Below are positions 34,332 through 43,409 of a DNA stretch of 64,000 nt, piece by piece. This DNA comes from DATAOG01 sp963798075 (GTDB lineage Bacteria > Pseudomonadota > Alphaproteobacteria > Geminicoccales > Geminicoccaceae), in assembly GCA_963798075.1 (NCBI GenBank), contig CAWCRU010000012.1:62001-126000 (forward strand), in the 5' to 3' direction. Below the pieces are notes generated by a model. That model was given only the letters and a program-made list of their open reading frames with translations. It was not told where the DNA came from and did not search any database. Numbering within the stretch: the first letter of the stretch is position 1; each line of letters starts with the position of its first letter. The position numbers and the translations under genes were made by a program.

Positions 34332-34898
34332 ATGCAGCGGGCGCCGCGATTGGGCAAGCGACGGATCGGCCTCGGCTACGGCGCTCTATTCTGGGCGCTC
34401 GTGGCGCTCGCCGGCTGCAGCGGCAGCCCGCCCGGGCCCGGCCCGCATTTCAAGGTCGGCGAGCCCTATCTGGTCGGGGGCAGGTGGTACTATCCGAAGT
34501 TCGTGACCGCCTATGATGCGACCGGCATCGCGTCCTGGTACGGGACTTCCTACGACGGCCATCGGACCGCGAACGGCGAGATCTACGACGTCGACGCGCT
34601 GACCGCGGCGCATCCGACCCTGCAGCTGCCGAGCCTGGTGCGGGTCACCAACCTCGACAACGGCCGCAGCCTCGTGCTTCGGGTCAACGACCGCGGCCCA
34701 TTCGTCGGCAATCGCCTGATCGATCTCTCCCGGGCGGCGGCCCGCGAGCTCGGCTTCGAAGACCGGGGCCTTGCCCGGGTGCACGTCCAGTATCTCGGCC
34801 TCGCCCGGCTCGACGACAAGCCGATCCGGCCGGGCGAGCAGCGCACCTACGCCGTCGCCAGCTGCGGGCTGCCGAGGGCCGAGCAGCTGACCTGTTAG
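34332..34898 (+). CDS. rlpA: Septal ring lytic transglycosylase RlpA family lipoprotein
   Basis: A 188-residue lipoprotein with lipobox LAGC near residue 31. The double-psi beta-barrel domain is complete: GIASWYGTSYDGHRTANGE near 70, LPSLVRVTNLDNGRSLVLRV, the NDRGPF catalytic Asp motif near 122 and IDLSRAAARELGF. ATG 34332 has AGGAG 7 bases upstream; a second ATG lies 15 bp earlier. No SPOR domain follows, unlike E. coli RlpA. Confidence 0.9.
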   Translation: MQRAPRLGKRRIGLGYGALFWALVALAGCSGSPPGPGPHFKVGEPYLVGGRWYYPKFVTAYDATGIASWYGTSYDGHRTANGEIYDVDALTAAHPTLQLPSLVRVTNLDNGRSLVLRVNDRGPFVGNRLIDLSRAAARELGFEDRGLARVHVQYLGLARLDDKPIRPGEQRTYAVASCGLPRAEQLTC

Positions 34899-34908
34899 GC
34901 AGCGCGCA

Positions 34909-35541
34909 TCAACCGCCGTCGGCTGCGCGCCAGGCGTCGACGAACGCTCCGGCCGTGCTCGCGAGCTCGGCTGCGCTCATCCCCGCGCGATAGAGCGCCG
35001 AGCCGAGGCCGAAGCCGTTGGCGCCTGCCGCGCGATAGCCTGCGATCACCTCGGGCGTGATGCCGCCGACCGGCAGCAGCCAGACGTCCTTCGGCAGCAC
35101 CGCCCGCCAGGCTTTCACGACTTTGGGCGCCAGAGCCTCGGCGGGAAACAGCTTGAGGGCATCGGCGCCGGCCGCCAGCGCAGCGAACGCTTCGCTCGGC
35201 GTCGCGACCCCGGGGACGCACAAGAGGCCCTTTGCCTTGGCCGCGCGGATGATCGCCGGATCGCCGTGAGGCATGACGATGAGCCGGCCGCCGGCGGCCG
35301 CCACCTGCTCGACCGCAGAGGCCTCGAGCACCGTGCCGGCGCCGATCAGCGCCCGCTCCCCGAAGGCCCGGGCCAGGCGCTCGATGCTGGCCTGCGGCTC
35401 GGGCGCGTTGAGCGGCACCTCGAGGGCGAGCAGGCCCGCCTCGATCAGCGCCGCGCCGATGGCCTGTGCCTCGTCCGGCCGCAGGCCGCGCAGGATCGCG
35501 ATCAGCGGCAGCGGGGCCAGATGCCTCTGCAGCCCGTTCAT
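34909..35541 (-). CDS. dgoA: 2-dehydro-3-deoxy-6-phosphogalactonate aldolase
   Basis: A 210-residue class I aldolase of the KDPG/KDPGal family. The N-terminus is PLIAILRGLRPDEA; the conserved Glu is in LEVPLN near residue 43; the Schiff-base Lys is in ALKLFPAEAL near 130; PVGGITPE lies near 157. The RGLRPDEA form and adjacency to the kinase dgoK point to the galactonate (De Ley-Doudoroff-like) branch, splitting KDPGal into pyruvate and glyceraldehyde 3-phosphate. It overlaps dgoK by 4 bp. Confidence 0.9.
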   Translation of the reverse strand: MNGLQRHLAPLPLIAILRGLRPDEAQAIGAALIEAGLLALEVPLNAPEPQASIERLARAFGERALIGAGTVLEASAVEQVAAAGGRLIVMPHGDPAIIRAAKAKGLLCVPGVATPSEAFAALAAGADALKLFPAEALAPKVVKAWRAVLPKDVWLLPVGGITPEVIAGYRAAGANGFGLGSALYRAGMSAAELASTAGAFVDAWRAADGG

Positions 35542-36473
35542 CGGACCAGCCCCGCGGCCCTGGCGATCCGCAGCTGGCCGCGGGCGCCGGCCTGGGGGTG
35601 GCCGGCGCGGGCCCGCAGGCCCGCGGCCTCGATCGCGAGCCGGTAGCGCGCCGCCAGATCGGAGCCGCCGATCACGGTGATCTCGCCGCCGCCCGGCAGG
35701 TCGGGCAGGCAGCTTTGCGCCTCGGCGACCTCGCTGCCGATCAGCAGGCCGGAGAGGTAGGAGGCGATGCCGTCGGCGGGCAGCTGGTCGAACAGGCCGA
35801 GCGTGCGCGCGCTGAACAGCCGCTTCAAAAGCCCGCCCGGGCCGCCCCGGCCATAGGCGAGACCGCGCGCGAAGGCCTCCGCGTCCGCCGTCTCGCCCGC
35901 CATCAGCCGGCCGAGGATGCTATGCGCCTTGAGCACCGCGAACACTTCGCCGGTCATGAAGGTCGCGAACCAGACGATCCGGCCGTCCCGGGCCAGCAGC
36001 CATTTGCTGTGCGTTCCGGGCAGGACGAAGGCCCGCCCGCGCGCATCGCCGGGCTTGCCTCCGAGCTCGCCCACGATCTCGGTCTCCTCGCCGCGGATCA
36101 CGTCCGGCACGCCATCGGCGCCGATCAGCGCCAGTCCGGGCACGAAATGGAGCACCCGGCCGGCGCCGGTCGTATGGCGGCCAAGAGCGTTCGCGAGCTC
36201 GGCGCTGCCGGCCGGGCAGCCGCAGTAGGGGACCTCGACCCAGCCCTGCCGGCTTGTGATCATGCCCGAGGCGATCACCGGCAGATCGGGCGCGGCCGCG
36301 AGCCAGGGCCCGACCTCGCGCTCGAGGACCGCTTCGAACGCGCCGCCCTCGATCGCGAGAATCCCGGCTGCCGCCGTCCTGGTCTCGAGCACCCGGCCGT
36401 CCGCGGCGATCCGGTAGGCGCGAAACGAGGTCGTGCCCCAGTCGATGCCGATCAGCGCGGCCCCGTCCTGCAT
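35538..36473 (-). CDS. dgoK: 2-dehydro-3-deoxygalactonokinase
   Basis: A 311-residue ASKHA-fold sugar acid kinase phosphorylating 2-keto-3-deoxygalactonate. N-terminal phosphate loop IGIDWGTTSFRAYRI at residue 7, the family segment VIASGMITSRQGWVEVPY near 85, and PGTHSKWLLARDGRI near 150. It precedes dgoA in an overlapping operon, so the two steps of galactonate catabolism are coupled. dgoD and a transporter are not adjacent. Confidence 0.92.
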   Translation of the reverse strand: MQDGAALIGIDWGTTSFRAYRIAADGRVLETRTAAAGILAIEGGAFEAVLEREVGPWLAAAPDLPVIASGMITSRQGWVEVPYCGCPAGSAELANALGRHTTGAGRVLHFVPGLALIGADGVPDVIRGEETEIVGELGGKPGDARGRAFVLPGTHSKWLLARDGRIVWFATFMTGEVFAVLKAHSILGRLMAGETADAEAFARGLAYGRGGPGGLLKRLFSARTLGLFDQLPADGIASYLSGLLIGSEVAEAQSCLPDLPGGGEITVIGGSDLAARYRLAIEAAGLRARAGHPQAGARGQLRIARAAGLVR

Positions 36474-36554
36474 AGCGCGCGTCCCGCTCGCGGTCCCGGC
36501 CCGGACTATGCAGCGATCGCCGATCGAACGAAAGCTGCGGCCGGCCCGTTGGGC

Positions 36555-37695
36555 TCAGTCGCCCTTGCCCGCCGGGTCCGGGGCGCCGCTCATCAGGATC
36601 GCGGCCGGCTGCAGCGCCGGCACCAGCTCGCAGAGCGTGATCACGGTCGCGGTCAGCGGCACCGCCAGGATCATGCCGGCAACGCCCCAGATCCAGCCCC
36701 AGAAGATCACCGACAGCAGGACCACGAGCGGCGAGATGTCGAGCGCCCGGCCCTGCAGGCGCGGATCGAGGACGTTGCCGATCGCCTGATCGATCGCGAT
36801 GATGCCGCCGGCCGCGATCAAGGCCCAAAGCGGCCCGAGCTGCAAAAAGGCGACCAGCACCGCGAGCACGCCCGCGACGATCGAGCCGACCGTCGGGACA
36901 TAGTTGAGCAGATAGAACATGAGGCCCCAGAGCAGGACGAAATCGACGCCGATCAGCCACAGCCAGGTAGCCACCAGCGTGCCCGAGAGCGCGCCCGAGA
37001 AGCTGCGGACCAGGAGGTACCAGCGGACCTTGTGACCGATGTTGGCGACGGCTTCGCGCGTCTCGTCGGAGTGGCCGAAGGCGGTCTCAGCCTTGCGTTC
37101 CCAGGCGCTGGCCTCGACCAGCATGAGCAGCGCGAAGAAGAAGATCAGGACCGCGATGCCGGCCATCCCGCCCAGCAGGTTGAGACCGGTCGGCAGGGTT
37201 TTCGCCACGGCGCTGAGGCTGCTGCCGCCGAGTTCGCCGGCCTGCGGCAACTGGATGCCGTGGGCGCTCGCCCAGCCGAGCGCGCCGTCCAGCCAGTCCT
37301 GGAACCGCTGGGCATAGTCCGGACCGCGGCTGATGACCGGCTCGATGCTCATCGACAGCAGGCTGATCGCGATCGCCACGACCGCGACCACGCTCAGCAT
37401 CGTGAGCGGCACCGCGATCCAGCGCAGCCAGCGCGGCAAGGCGCCCTCGAAGCCAGACCTTCACCGGCTGCACGAGAACCGCCAGGAAATACGCGAATGC
37501 GAGCGGCATCGTGACTTCGGCCGACAGCTTCAGCGCGGCCGCAGACAGGATCAGGGTGACCGGCGCGAGCAGCCAGACCAGCACGCCGCCGCGGTGCCGG
37601 TCGGCGGCTGCGACCGGCCCGTCGCGCGGCTGGAGCACCGCCGCTGGCGGCTCGACGGCGCGCCGCGATCGTTGTTCGTCGCGATCCTGTCTCAA
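36555..37695 (-). pseudogene. AI-2E/PerM family membrane transporter, frameshifted
   Basis: The main frame (36555-37439, 294 residues) contains the family's long periplasmic-like segment and the conserved C-terminal helices (LNYVPTVGSIVAGVLAVLVA, WGWIWGVAGMILAVPLTA). The first two helices (VWLLAPVTLILSAAALKLSA and MPLAFAYFLAVLVQPVKVWL) are in another frame upstream. One extra base at about 37450 separates WL from EGALPRWLRWIAVPL. The real start is uncertain (TTG 37695 or slightly later). Such proteins export small molecules or ions; the substrate is unknown. Confidence 0.78.
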
Positions 37696-37947
37696 TGGTG
37701 GCGGATCGCGGCGATGAGCTTGTCCTTGGTCATGCGCGAGCGGCCCTCGACGCCGAACTCCTTGGCGCGCCGGGCAAGCTCCTCCTTGGTCCAGTCCTCA
37801 TAGGCCGGCGCCTTGCCGCCGCGGCGGGCCGCCGTCTTGCGGCGGCGTATTGGCGATCCGGGCCGCCTTCTCCTTGCTCGCCCCCTGCCGGCGCAGCGCC
37901 TCGTACTGCTCGTCGTCCTTGATCTGCGGACCGTGATCCCTGGCCAT
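37692..37947 (-). pseudogene. Small Rho-N/SAP-like (DUF7218-type) protein, frameshifted
   Basis: It starts MARDHGPQIKDDEQYEALRR after a clear GAGGAGGG site and continues ASKEKAARIAN. The frame then breaks at about 37848-37850 and resumes as RRKTAARRGGKAPAYEDWTK to LIAAIRHH. The parts together match a common ~85-residue alphaproteobacterial protein whose C-terminus resembles the Rho termination factor N-terminal fold. A single indel separates them. Function unknown; nucleic-acid binding is likely from composition. Confidence 0.7.
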
Positions 37948-38097
37948 CGGTTTCCCTCCTCAATAAGACTACCATAACGCCCTTGCAGCAGGCGGAGTTC
38001 CAGCCGCACGCTAGGCAGCGCCGCCGCCTGCCGGTAGCATGGTCATCCAAGCGGGGACGCGTCGGGGCCCCGGAGCCAGCGAAACGGGAGACGCGCC

Positions 38098-38394
38098 ATG
38101 GGCATCCTGGACACGTTGCGCGGTCTGTTCGGGGGCAGCGGCGAAGCCGGCCTGGTAGCGGCCGGCGAGCCGGTCGACTATCGCGGCTACCGGATCACGC
38201 CTGCCCCGCAGCGCCAGGGCTCGGGCTGGAACACGGCCGGCGTGATCGCCAAGACCTTCGATGACGGCGTCAAGGAGCAGCACTTCATCCGGGTCGACAC
38301 CCACGCCAGCAAGGACGACGCGATCGCGTTCTCGATCACCAAGGCGCAGCAGATCATCGATGAGCAGGGCGACCGCCTGTTCCGCACACCCTGA
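38098..38394 (+). CDS. HlyU family protein
   Basis: A 98-residue protein: a short N-terminal helix with Gly-rich segment (LFGGSGEAG), then EPVDYRGYRITPAPQRQ, EQHFIRVDTHASKDDA and the C-terminal KAQQIIDEQGDRLF, all typical of the small HlyU-like family. The name derives from the Vibrio hemolysin activator, but these alphaproteobacterial members have no proven regulatory role. ATG preceded by GGGAGACGCGCC. Confidence 0.82.
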   Translation: MGILDTLRGLFGGSGEAGLVAAGEPVDYRGYRITPAPQRQGSGWNTAGVIAKTFDDGVKEQHFIRVDTHASKDDAIAFSITKAQQIIDEQGDRLFRTP

Positions 38395-38977
38395 CCCGGA
38401 GGCCGCGCCGGGGAACCTTCTGCCGCGCGACGGCGAGGCGTTCTTGTACCCGAACGCGCTGACGCGCTGGCACGCCGACCGCCTGTTCGAGCAGCTGCAG
38501 CGCACGATCGAGTGGCGCCAGGAGGTCGCGACGGTCATGGGCCGGCGGCTGCCGATCCCGCGCCTGACCGCCTGGCACGGCGCGGCGGGCTACGTCTACA
38601 GCGGCATCCGCATGCAACCGACGCCCTGGACGCCCGCGCTGCTCGAGCTCAAGGACATCGCCGAGACCCTCGCCGGCCAGCCCTTCAACAGCGTGCTGCT
38701 GAACCTCTATCGGGACGGCCGCGACAGCGTCTCCTGGCACGCCGACAACGAGCCCGGCCTCGGCCACGACCCCGTGATCGCGAGCCTCTCGCTCGGCGCG
38801 GTCCGCCGCTTCCAGCTCAAGCACCGGCGCTCGCCCGACCGGGTCGCCCTCGACCTGCCGCACGGCTCGTGCCTGATCATGGCCGGCGCGACCCAGCACC
38901 ACTGGCTGCACCAGCTGCCCAAGACCGCACAAGCGGTCGGCCCGCGCATCAACCTGACGTTCCGCAAGATGGGCTGA
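38360..38977 (+). CDS. AlkB-like alpha-ketoglutarate-dependent dioxygenase
   Basis: A 2OG-Fe(II) dioxygenase of the AlkB repair family. The Fe ligands are in SWHADNEPGLG (His-x-Asp) and the distal His in HHWLHQLPKT; the 2OG-binding Arg is in RINLTFRKMG at the C-terminus. The substrate-lid region is LNLYRDGRDS. The start is uncertain: ATG 38360 overlaps the HlyU gene by 35 bp, and conserved sequence begins near EAFLYPNAL (~38430). It probably repairs alkylated DNA or RNA bases or modifies tRNA. Confidence 0.85.
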   Translation: MSRATACSAHPDPEAAPGNLLPRDGEAFLYPNALTRWHADRLFEQLQRTIEWRQEVATVMGRRLPIPRLTAWHGAAGYVYSGIRMQPTPWTPALLELKDIAETLAGQPFNSVLLNLYRDGRDSVSWHADNEPGLGHDPVIASLSLGAVRRFQLKHRRSPDRVALDLPHGSCLIMAGATQHHWLHQLPKTAQAVGPRINLTFRKMG

Positions 38978-39003
38978 AGTCGGCTGCGCGGAACGCCCGG
39001 CCT

Positions 39004-39756
39004 TCAATGGGCGGTCCAGCCGCCGTCGACCAGCAGGCTCGTGCCGGTGATCATCGCGGCCGCGGGAGAGGCGAGATAGACGACCGCGGCCGCGACCTCC
39101 TCGATCCGGGCGAGCCGACCGAACAGGATCTGGTCGAGGACCGCGGCCTTGAACGCCGGTTCGTCGAAGAACGGACGGGTGAGCGGCGTCTCGACGAAGG
39201 TGGGTGCGACCGAATTGACCCGGATCTTATGCGGTGCGAGATCGATCGCCATCGCCTTGGTCAGGCCTTCCAGCGCGTGCTTGGTCGCGCAGTAGACCGT
39301 GCGCCTCGCACCGCCGACGTGGCCCATCTGCGAGGACATGTTGACGATCGCACCACCGCCCGTGCGCGCCATCACGCGCGCTGCCGCCTGCGCGACCACG
39401 AAGGCCGCGCGAAAATTGAGCGTCAGCAGGCGATCCAGGACCGCGTCCTCGACCTCGAGGAAGCTCTGCGGCTGGTTGGAGCCGGCGTTGTTGACCAGCA
39501 CGTCGAGCTTTTCCGAACTTTCGATCGCGGACCGGACCGCGGCCGTGTCGGTGACGTCGCAGACCAGGGCCCGGGCGCGTCCGCCGGCGGCCTCGATCTC
39601 GGCGACCAGCGACAAAAGCTCGGATTCGGTGCGGCTCAGCGCGATCACCTCGGCGCCGGCCGCCGCCAGCGCCAGCGCGCAGCCTCGCCCGATGCCCCGC
39701 CCGGCGCCGCTGACCAGTGCCAGCTGGCCGTCGAGCCGGAACGAGGGCTGGCTCAT
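39004..39756 (-). CDS. SDR family NAD(P)-dependent oxidoreductase
   Basis: A complete 250-residue classical SDR: cofactor loop SGAGRGIGRG near residue 16, LVNNAGSNQ near 86, catalytic Ser in NMSSQMGH near 137, YCATK near 153 and C-terminal ITGTSLLVDGGW. It overlaps the HisD-like gene upstream by 4 bp, so the two act in one pathway. Such HisD/SDR pairs occur in 2,3-dihydroxypropanesulfonate catabolism, which is a possible role here. Confidence 0.9.
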   Translation of the reverse strand: MSQPSFRLDGQLALVSGAGRGIGRGCALALAAAGAEVIALSRTESELLSLVAEIEAAGGRARALVCDVTDTAAVRSAIESSEKLDVLVNNAGSNQPQSFLEVEDAVLDRLLTLNFRAAFVVAQAAARVMARTGGGAIVNMSSQMGHVGGARRTVYCATKHALEGLTKAMAIDLAPHKIRVNSVAPTFVETPLTRPFFDEPAFKAAVLDQILFGRLARIEEVAAAVVYLASPAAAMITGTSLLVDGGWTAH

Positions 39757-41051
39757 CCGACCGGCGGGGCGTTGCGGCCGCCGTAGCGGCGCACCCGCAG
39801 GTCCGCCTGCTCCTGATGGCCGGCGAAGCCCTCGAGCGCGCAGAGCCTGGAGCAGTATTCGCCGATCAAGGCACTCGCCTCGGGCGTCGTCACGCGCTGA
39901 TACGTGACCGTTTTGAGGAACTTGCCGACCCAGAGGCCGCCCGTGTAGCGGGCCGCGCGCTTCGTCGGCAGCGTGTGGTTGGTTCCGATCACCTTGTCGC
40001 CATAGGCGACGTTGGTCATGGGCCCAAGGAACAAGGCGCCGTAGTTGGTCATGCGCTCGAGGAAGTAGTCGGGATCTCGGGTCATGACCTGGACGTGCTC
40101 CGACGCGATCCTGTCGGCCACCGCCACCATCTCGGCCTCGCCCTCGCAGACGATCACCTGGCCGTAGTCAGCCCACGCCCGCCCTGCGATGCCGGCGGTC
40201 GGCAGCTGCTGGAGCTGACGCTCGACCTCGGCCATCGTCGCGCGCGCGAGCTTTTCCGAATTGGTGAGCAGGATCGCGGGCGAGGTCGGTCCGTGCTCGG
40301 CCTGGCCCAAAAGATCGGTCGCGCAGATCTCGGCATCGGAGGTGTCGTCGGCGATGATCAGCGTCTCGGTCGGGCCCGCCAAAAGGTCGATCCCGACCCG
40401 GCCGAACAGCTGCCGCTTGGCCTCGGCGACGTAGGCGTTGCCGGGACCGACCAGCATGTCGACCGGCTCGATCGAGCCCGTGCCGAGCGCCATCGCGGCG
40501 ACCGCCTGGACGCCGCCCAGCGCGTAGATCTCATCGGCGCCGGCCAGATGCATGGCGGCCACGATCGCGGCCGCCGGCCGGCCCTGGTAGGGCGGCGCGC
40601 AGGCGATCACCCGCGGCACGCCCGCGACCTTGGCGGTGACCACGCTCATGTGGGCAGACGCGACCATCGGATATTGGCCGCCCGGCACGTAGCAGCCGAC
40701 CGACTGCACCGGGATGCTCTTGTGGCCGAGGGTCACGCCCGGCAGGGTCTCGAGCTCGACGTCCTGGAGGGCCGCCTTTTGGACCAGCGCGAAGCGGCGG
40801 ATCTGCGCCTGCGCGAACTCGATGTCGTGGATCACGCCGGCGCCGAGCGAGCCGATGCAGTCCAGGATCTCCTCAGGCGCCACGCGGAAGCTCGGCGGCG
40901 ACCAGCGATCGAACCTTGCCGACAGCTCGCGCACCGCATCGTCGCCCCGCGCCTTGACGTCGTCGAGGATGCCGGTGACGGTCGCGCGCACCCGGGCCTC
41001 CGTCTCGTCGGCTGCCGCCTGGCTGATCCCCTCCTTGAGCCATCGCGCCAT
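39753..41051 (-). CDS. Histidinol dehydrogenase family protein (possibly sulfopropanediol dehydrogenase, HpsN-like)
   Basis: A 432-residue HisD-fold dehydrogenase. It keeps the metal and catalytic region ASEHVQVM near residue 330, AGPTETLIIAD near 240, LGGVQAVAAMALGTGSI near 172 and NHTLPTKRAARYTGG near 370. It lacks his-operon neighbours and is paired with an SDR. The MTNYGALFLGPMTNVAYGD stretch and the C-terminal GFAGHQEQADLRVRRYGG resemble proteins annotated as (R)-sulfopropanediol 3-dehydrogenase rather than true HisD. Sulfonate or other polyol oxidation is therefore favoured over histidine synthesis, without certainty. Confidence 0.85.
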   Translation of the reverse strand: MARWLKEGISQAAADETEARVRATVTGILDDVKARGDDAVRELSARFDRWSPPSFRVAPEEILDCIGSLGAGVIHDIEFAQAQIRRFALVQKAALQDVELETLPGVTLGHKSIPVQSVGCYVPGGQYPMVASAHMSVVTAKVAGVPRVIACAPPYQGRPAAAIVAAMHLAGADEIYALGGVQAVAAMALGTGSIEPVDMLVGPGNAYVAEAKRQLFGRVGIDLLAGPTETLIIADDTSDAEICATDLLGQAEHGPTSPAILLTNSEKLARATMAEVERQLQQLPTAGIAGRAWADYGQVIVCEGEAEMVAVADRIASEHVQVMTRDPDYFLERMTNYGALFLGPMTNVAYGDKVIGTNHTLPTKRAARYTGGLWVGKFLKTVTYQRVTTPEASALIGEYCSRLCALEGFAGHQEQADLRVRRYGGRNAPPVG

Positions 41052-41082
41052 AGCCGTCCTCCCGCTTGCGAGACCCTCCGCC

Positions 41083-41274
41083 TCAGGCTTTGGGCAGGCC
41101 GCAGCTCCAGCGCCGGATCTCCCATTCGGGCCGCTCCGCGGCGAAGCGGACCAGCTGGAACTCGGCTTCCTGGGCGCAGTGAAGCGCGTCCGTCGCCTGC
41201 TGGAAGGGGAGCTCGAACTCCTCGCACTTGGCTGGCTGGTTCAGCAGGCATGCGATCACGATCAGCTCGTACAT
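41083..41274 (-). CDS. Small conserved hypothetical protein
   Basis: A 63-residue protein beginning MYELIVIACLLNQPAKCEEF and ending EWEIRRWSCGLPKA. The three cysteines and the closing W-x-C are the pattern of a small family seen in many alphaproteobacteria, of unknown function. The hydrophobic N-terminus (LIVIACLL) may insert in or pass the membrane. Located 31 bp upstream of the HisD-like gene on the same strand. Confidence 0.65.
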   Translation of the reverse strand: MYELIVIACLLNQPAKCEEFELPFQQATDALHCAQEAEFQLVRFAAERPEWEIRRWSCGLPKA

Positions 41275-41384
41275 CTGGCCTGGTCTCCGTTCGCTGGCCG
41301 CCGACCTCGAGCGGTCAGCCCGCGAGCCTACCGATTGCCGGCGCCCGCGTATAGAATGCTCCGCCCTGGAGCGGGAGGTTAGCC

Positions 41385-41891
41385 ATGCGAGCGATGTCCG
41401 GTCTGGTCTGGCTCGGGGTCGTGGCCACGACGATCGCCGCAGGACCGGTCGCAGCCCTTCCCGGCGGCGGTGGCGACGCGCCGCCGGCGGCAGCCGGCAC
41501 GGATCCCTATGCGGCCGGGGTGGCGGCGTTCGATCATCAGGACTGGCAGGGCGTGATCGACCACATGGCGCGCGTCATCGAGGAGCGGCCATGGGAGGAC
41601 GAAGCCTACAACCTCTCGGGCTTCGCCTACCGCAAGCTCGGCGACTACAACCGCGCTCTCGAATCCTACGACCAGGCGCTGAAGCTGAACCCGCACAACC
41701 GGGGCGCGCTCGAATATCTCGGCGAAGCCTATCTCGAGATGGATCGCCCCAAGGATGCCCAGGCGATGCTCGACCGGCTCGACGCGGAATGTCGACGCCT
41801 TGCCGACCGCGCCGGCGGAAAGCAGCCCGACTGCGAGGAACGCGAGGATCTCGAGGAGGCGCTCGCCGTCTACCACGCCGGCAAGTCATAA
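41385..41891 (+). CDS. Periplasmic TPR-repeat protein
   Basis: A 168-residue protein with a signal peptide (residues 1-25, ending AGPVAALP). Then come tetratricopeptide repeats: AYNLSGFAYRKLGDYNRALE near 75, then SYDQALKLNPHNRGALEYLG and EAYLEMDRPKDAQAML. GGGAGG lies 6 bases before the ATG. Divergent from neighbours; a protein-protein interaction role in the periplasm is likely, partner unknown. Confidence 0.82.
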   Translation: MRAMSGLVWLGVVATTIAAGPVAALPGGGGDAPPAAAGTDPYAAGVAAFDHQDWQGVIDHMARVIEERPWEDEAYNLSGFAYRKLGDYNRALESYDQALKLNPHNRGALEYLGEAYLEMDRPKDAQAMLDRLDAECRRLADRAGGKQPDCEEREDLEEALAVYHAGKS

Positions 41892-41921
41892 GACCGGACT
41901 CGACGCCCGCGGCGTCCCGCC

Positions 41922-43088
41922 TCACTCGGCCGGCGCCGGCTCCCGTGCGGCCGCGCGCTCCGCATTGCCGGGGCGCCGATAGACGAACTCGGGCGCCCGG
42001 GCGCCCGCCTCGCGGATCGCGGTCGCGACCAGCTCCTGGTGGTGCGGCGACAGCGAGCAGGCCGGATCGGTCGCCTCGGCGCGGCCGGTCATGGCGAACG
42101 CCTGGCAGCGGCAGCCGCCGTAGTCGATGAGCTTGCGCGGGCAGCTCCTGCAGGGCTCGGCCATCCAGTCGGTGCCGCGAAAGGCGTTGAAGGCCTCTCC
42201 CCGGTACCAGATGTCGGCGAGCGGGCGCTCCTTGACGTTGTCGAAGCGCAGGCCGCTGATCCCCTCGGCGGCATGACAGGGCAGAACCTTGCCGGACGGC
42301 GTGACGTTCAAGTTCTGCCGGCCCCAACCGCCCATGCAGGGCTTGGGATAGCGGGCGTAGTAGTCCGGCACGACGTAGTCGATCACCAGCACGCCCTTGA
42401 GGCGGGCCCGCGCCGCTTCGACCAGCTCGATCGAGCGCTCGGTCTGCTCCCGGGTCGGCATCAGGGCCGCGCGGTTGACCAGCGCCCAGCCATAATACTG
42501 GACATGCGCGACCTCGAGGCGCCTGGCGCCGAGGCCGACCGCGAGCTCGATGATGTCACCCAGACGATCGAGGTTCTGGCGGTGCACGACGGCATTGATC
42601 GTGAGCGGCAGGCCCGCGGCCCTGACCATGTGGGCCACCGCGAGCTTCTTGGCGTGGCCGCCCTTGTAGCCCCCGATCCGGTTGGCGTTGGCGGGCTCGG
42701 TGTCCTGGATCGAGATCTGGACGTGATCGAGGCCCGCGTCGGCCAGCGCATCGACCTTGGCCTGGTCGAGCAGGACCGCGGCGGTGATCAGGTTCGTGTA
42801 TTGGCCCTGCTCGCTCGCGTGCCGGATCAGCTCCGGCAGATCGCGCCGCAGGGTCGGCTCGCCGCCCGAGAAATGGGTCTGCAGGACGCCGAGCGCATGG
42901 GCCTCGTCGATGACCCGGCGCCAGGTGGGGGTGTCGAGCTCAGCCGCCGCCCTCTCGAGTGCCAAGGGGTTCGAGCAATAGGGGCACTGCAGCGGGCAGC
43001 GATGGGTCAGCTCTGCCAATAACGATACCGGCGGCGCAATCTCCAGCGCCGCCGGCGTGCTCGTCACCGGCTCGGACAGGTCCGACAT
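41922..43088 (-). CDS. pqqE: PQQ biosynthesis radical SAM protein PqqE
   Basis: A 388-residue radical SAM enzyme that forms the Glu-Tyr carbon-carbon cross-link in PqqA. The radical SAM cluster motif is in ELTHRCPLQCPYCSNP near residue 31 (C-x3-C-x2-C). SGGEPTLRRDL lies near 74, and the SPASM auxiliary-cluster cysteines lie in the C-terminal part (KPCMGGWGRQ, EPCRSCPRKL, YGGCRCQAF). It is 60 bp downstream of pqqA. pqqB, pqqC and pqqD are not between them or elsewhere in the window, unlike the usual pqqABCDE order. Confidence 0.95.
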   Translation of the reverse strand: MSDLSEPVTSTPAALEIAPPVSLLAELTHRCPLQCPYCSNPLALERAAAELDTPTWRRVIDEAHALGVLQTHFSGGEPTLRRDLPELIRHASEQGQYTNLITAAVLLDQAKVDALADAGLDHVQISIQDTEPANANRIGGYKGGHAKKLAVAHMVRAAGLPLTINAVVHRQNLDRLGDIIELAVGLGARRLEVAHVQYYGWALVNRAALMPTREQTERSIELVEAARARLKGVLVIDYVVPDYYARYPKPCMGGWGRQNLNVTPSGKVLPCHAAEGISGLRFDNVKERPLADIWYRGEAFNAFRGTDWMAEPCRSCPRKLIDYGGCRCQAFAMTGRAEATDPACSLSPHHQELVATAIREAGARAPEFVYRRPGNAERAAAREPAPAE

Positions 43089-43148
43089 CGCTTGCGGCCA
43101 CCGGGGCGGCGGACACCTTGCCGCGCCGCCCCTGCGTGGCTTACCGGC

Positions 43149-43226
43149 CTAGAGGTCGGCCGGGAAATACGCGTTGATCTCGCAACCGCATGCGATCTCG
43201 ACGATCTTCGGGGTCGTCCACTGCAT
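43149..43226 (-). CDS. pqqA: PQQ precursor peptide PqqA
   Basis: This gene is too short for most gene callers. It encodes 25 residues starting MQWTTPKIVEIACG and ending FPADL. The cross-linked pair is present as Glu16 and Tyr20 in EINAY. GAGGAGG lies 6 bases before the ATG. PqqA is the ribosomal substrate whose Glu and Tyr become pyrroloquinoline quinone, the cofactor needed by the XoxF-type dehydrogenase encoded just upstream on the same strand. Confidence 0.93.
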   Translation of the reverse strand: MQWTTPKIVEIACGCEINAYFPADL

Positions 43227-43409
43227 GATTGCCTCCTCGTTTGCGCGACCATGAGCGGCCGCGATCCCTTCAGGCCAGAGGGTACACAAACCTCAGTCTG
43301 ACCGGAAAGCTTAATCTAGTCACTGGTGTCGATCAGATCCAATCGTATCTTCTTTGTCGATCCAATCAGACCAACTGATGCCACAACCTGGAGGCGCGCC
43401 CGCATCGCC

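Noticed and set aside
35466..37514. 682-residue plus-strand frame
   Set aside because: Antisense to dgoA, dgoK and the AI-2E transporter, with shadow-frame composition.
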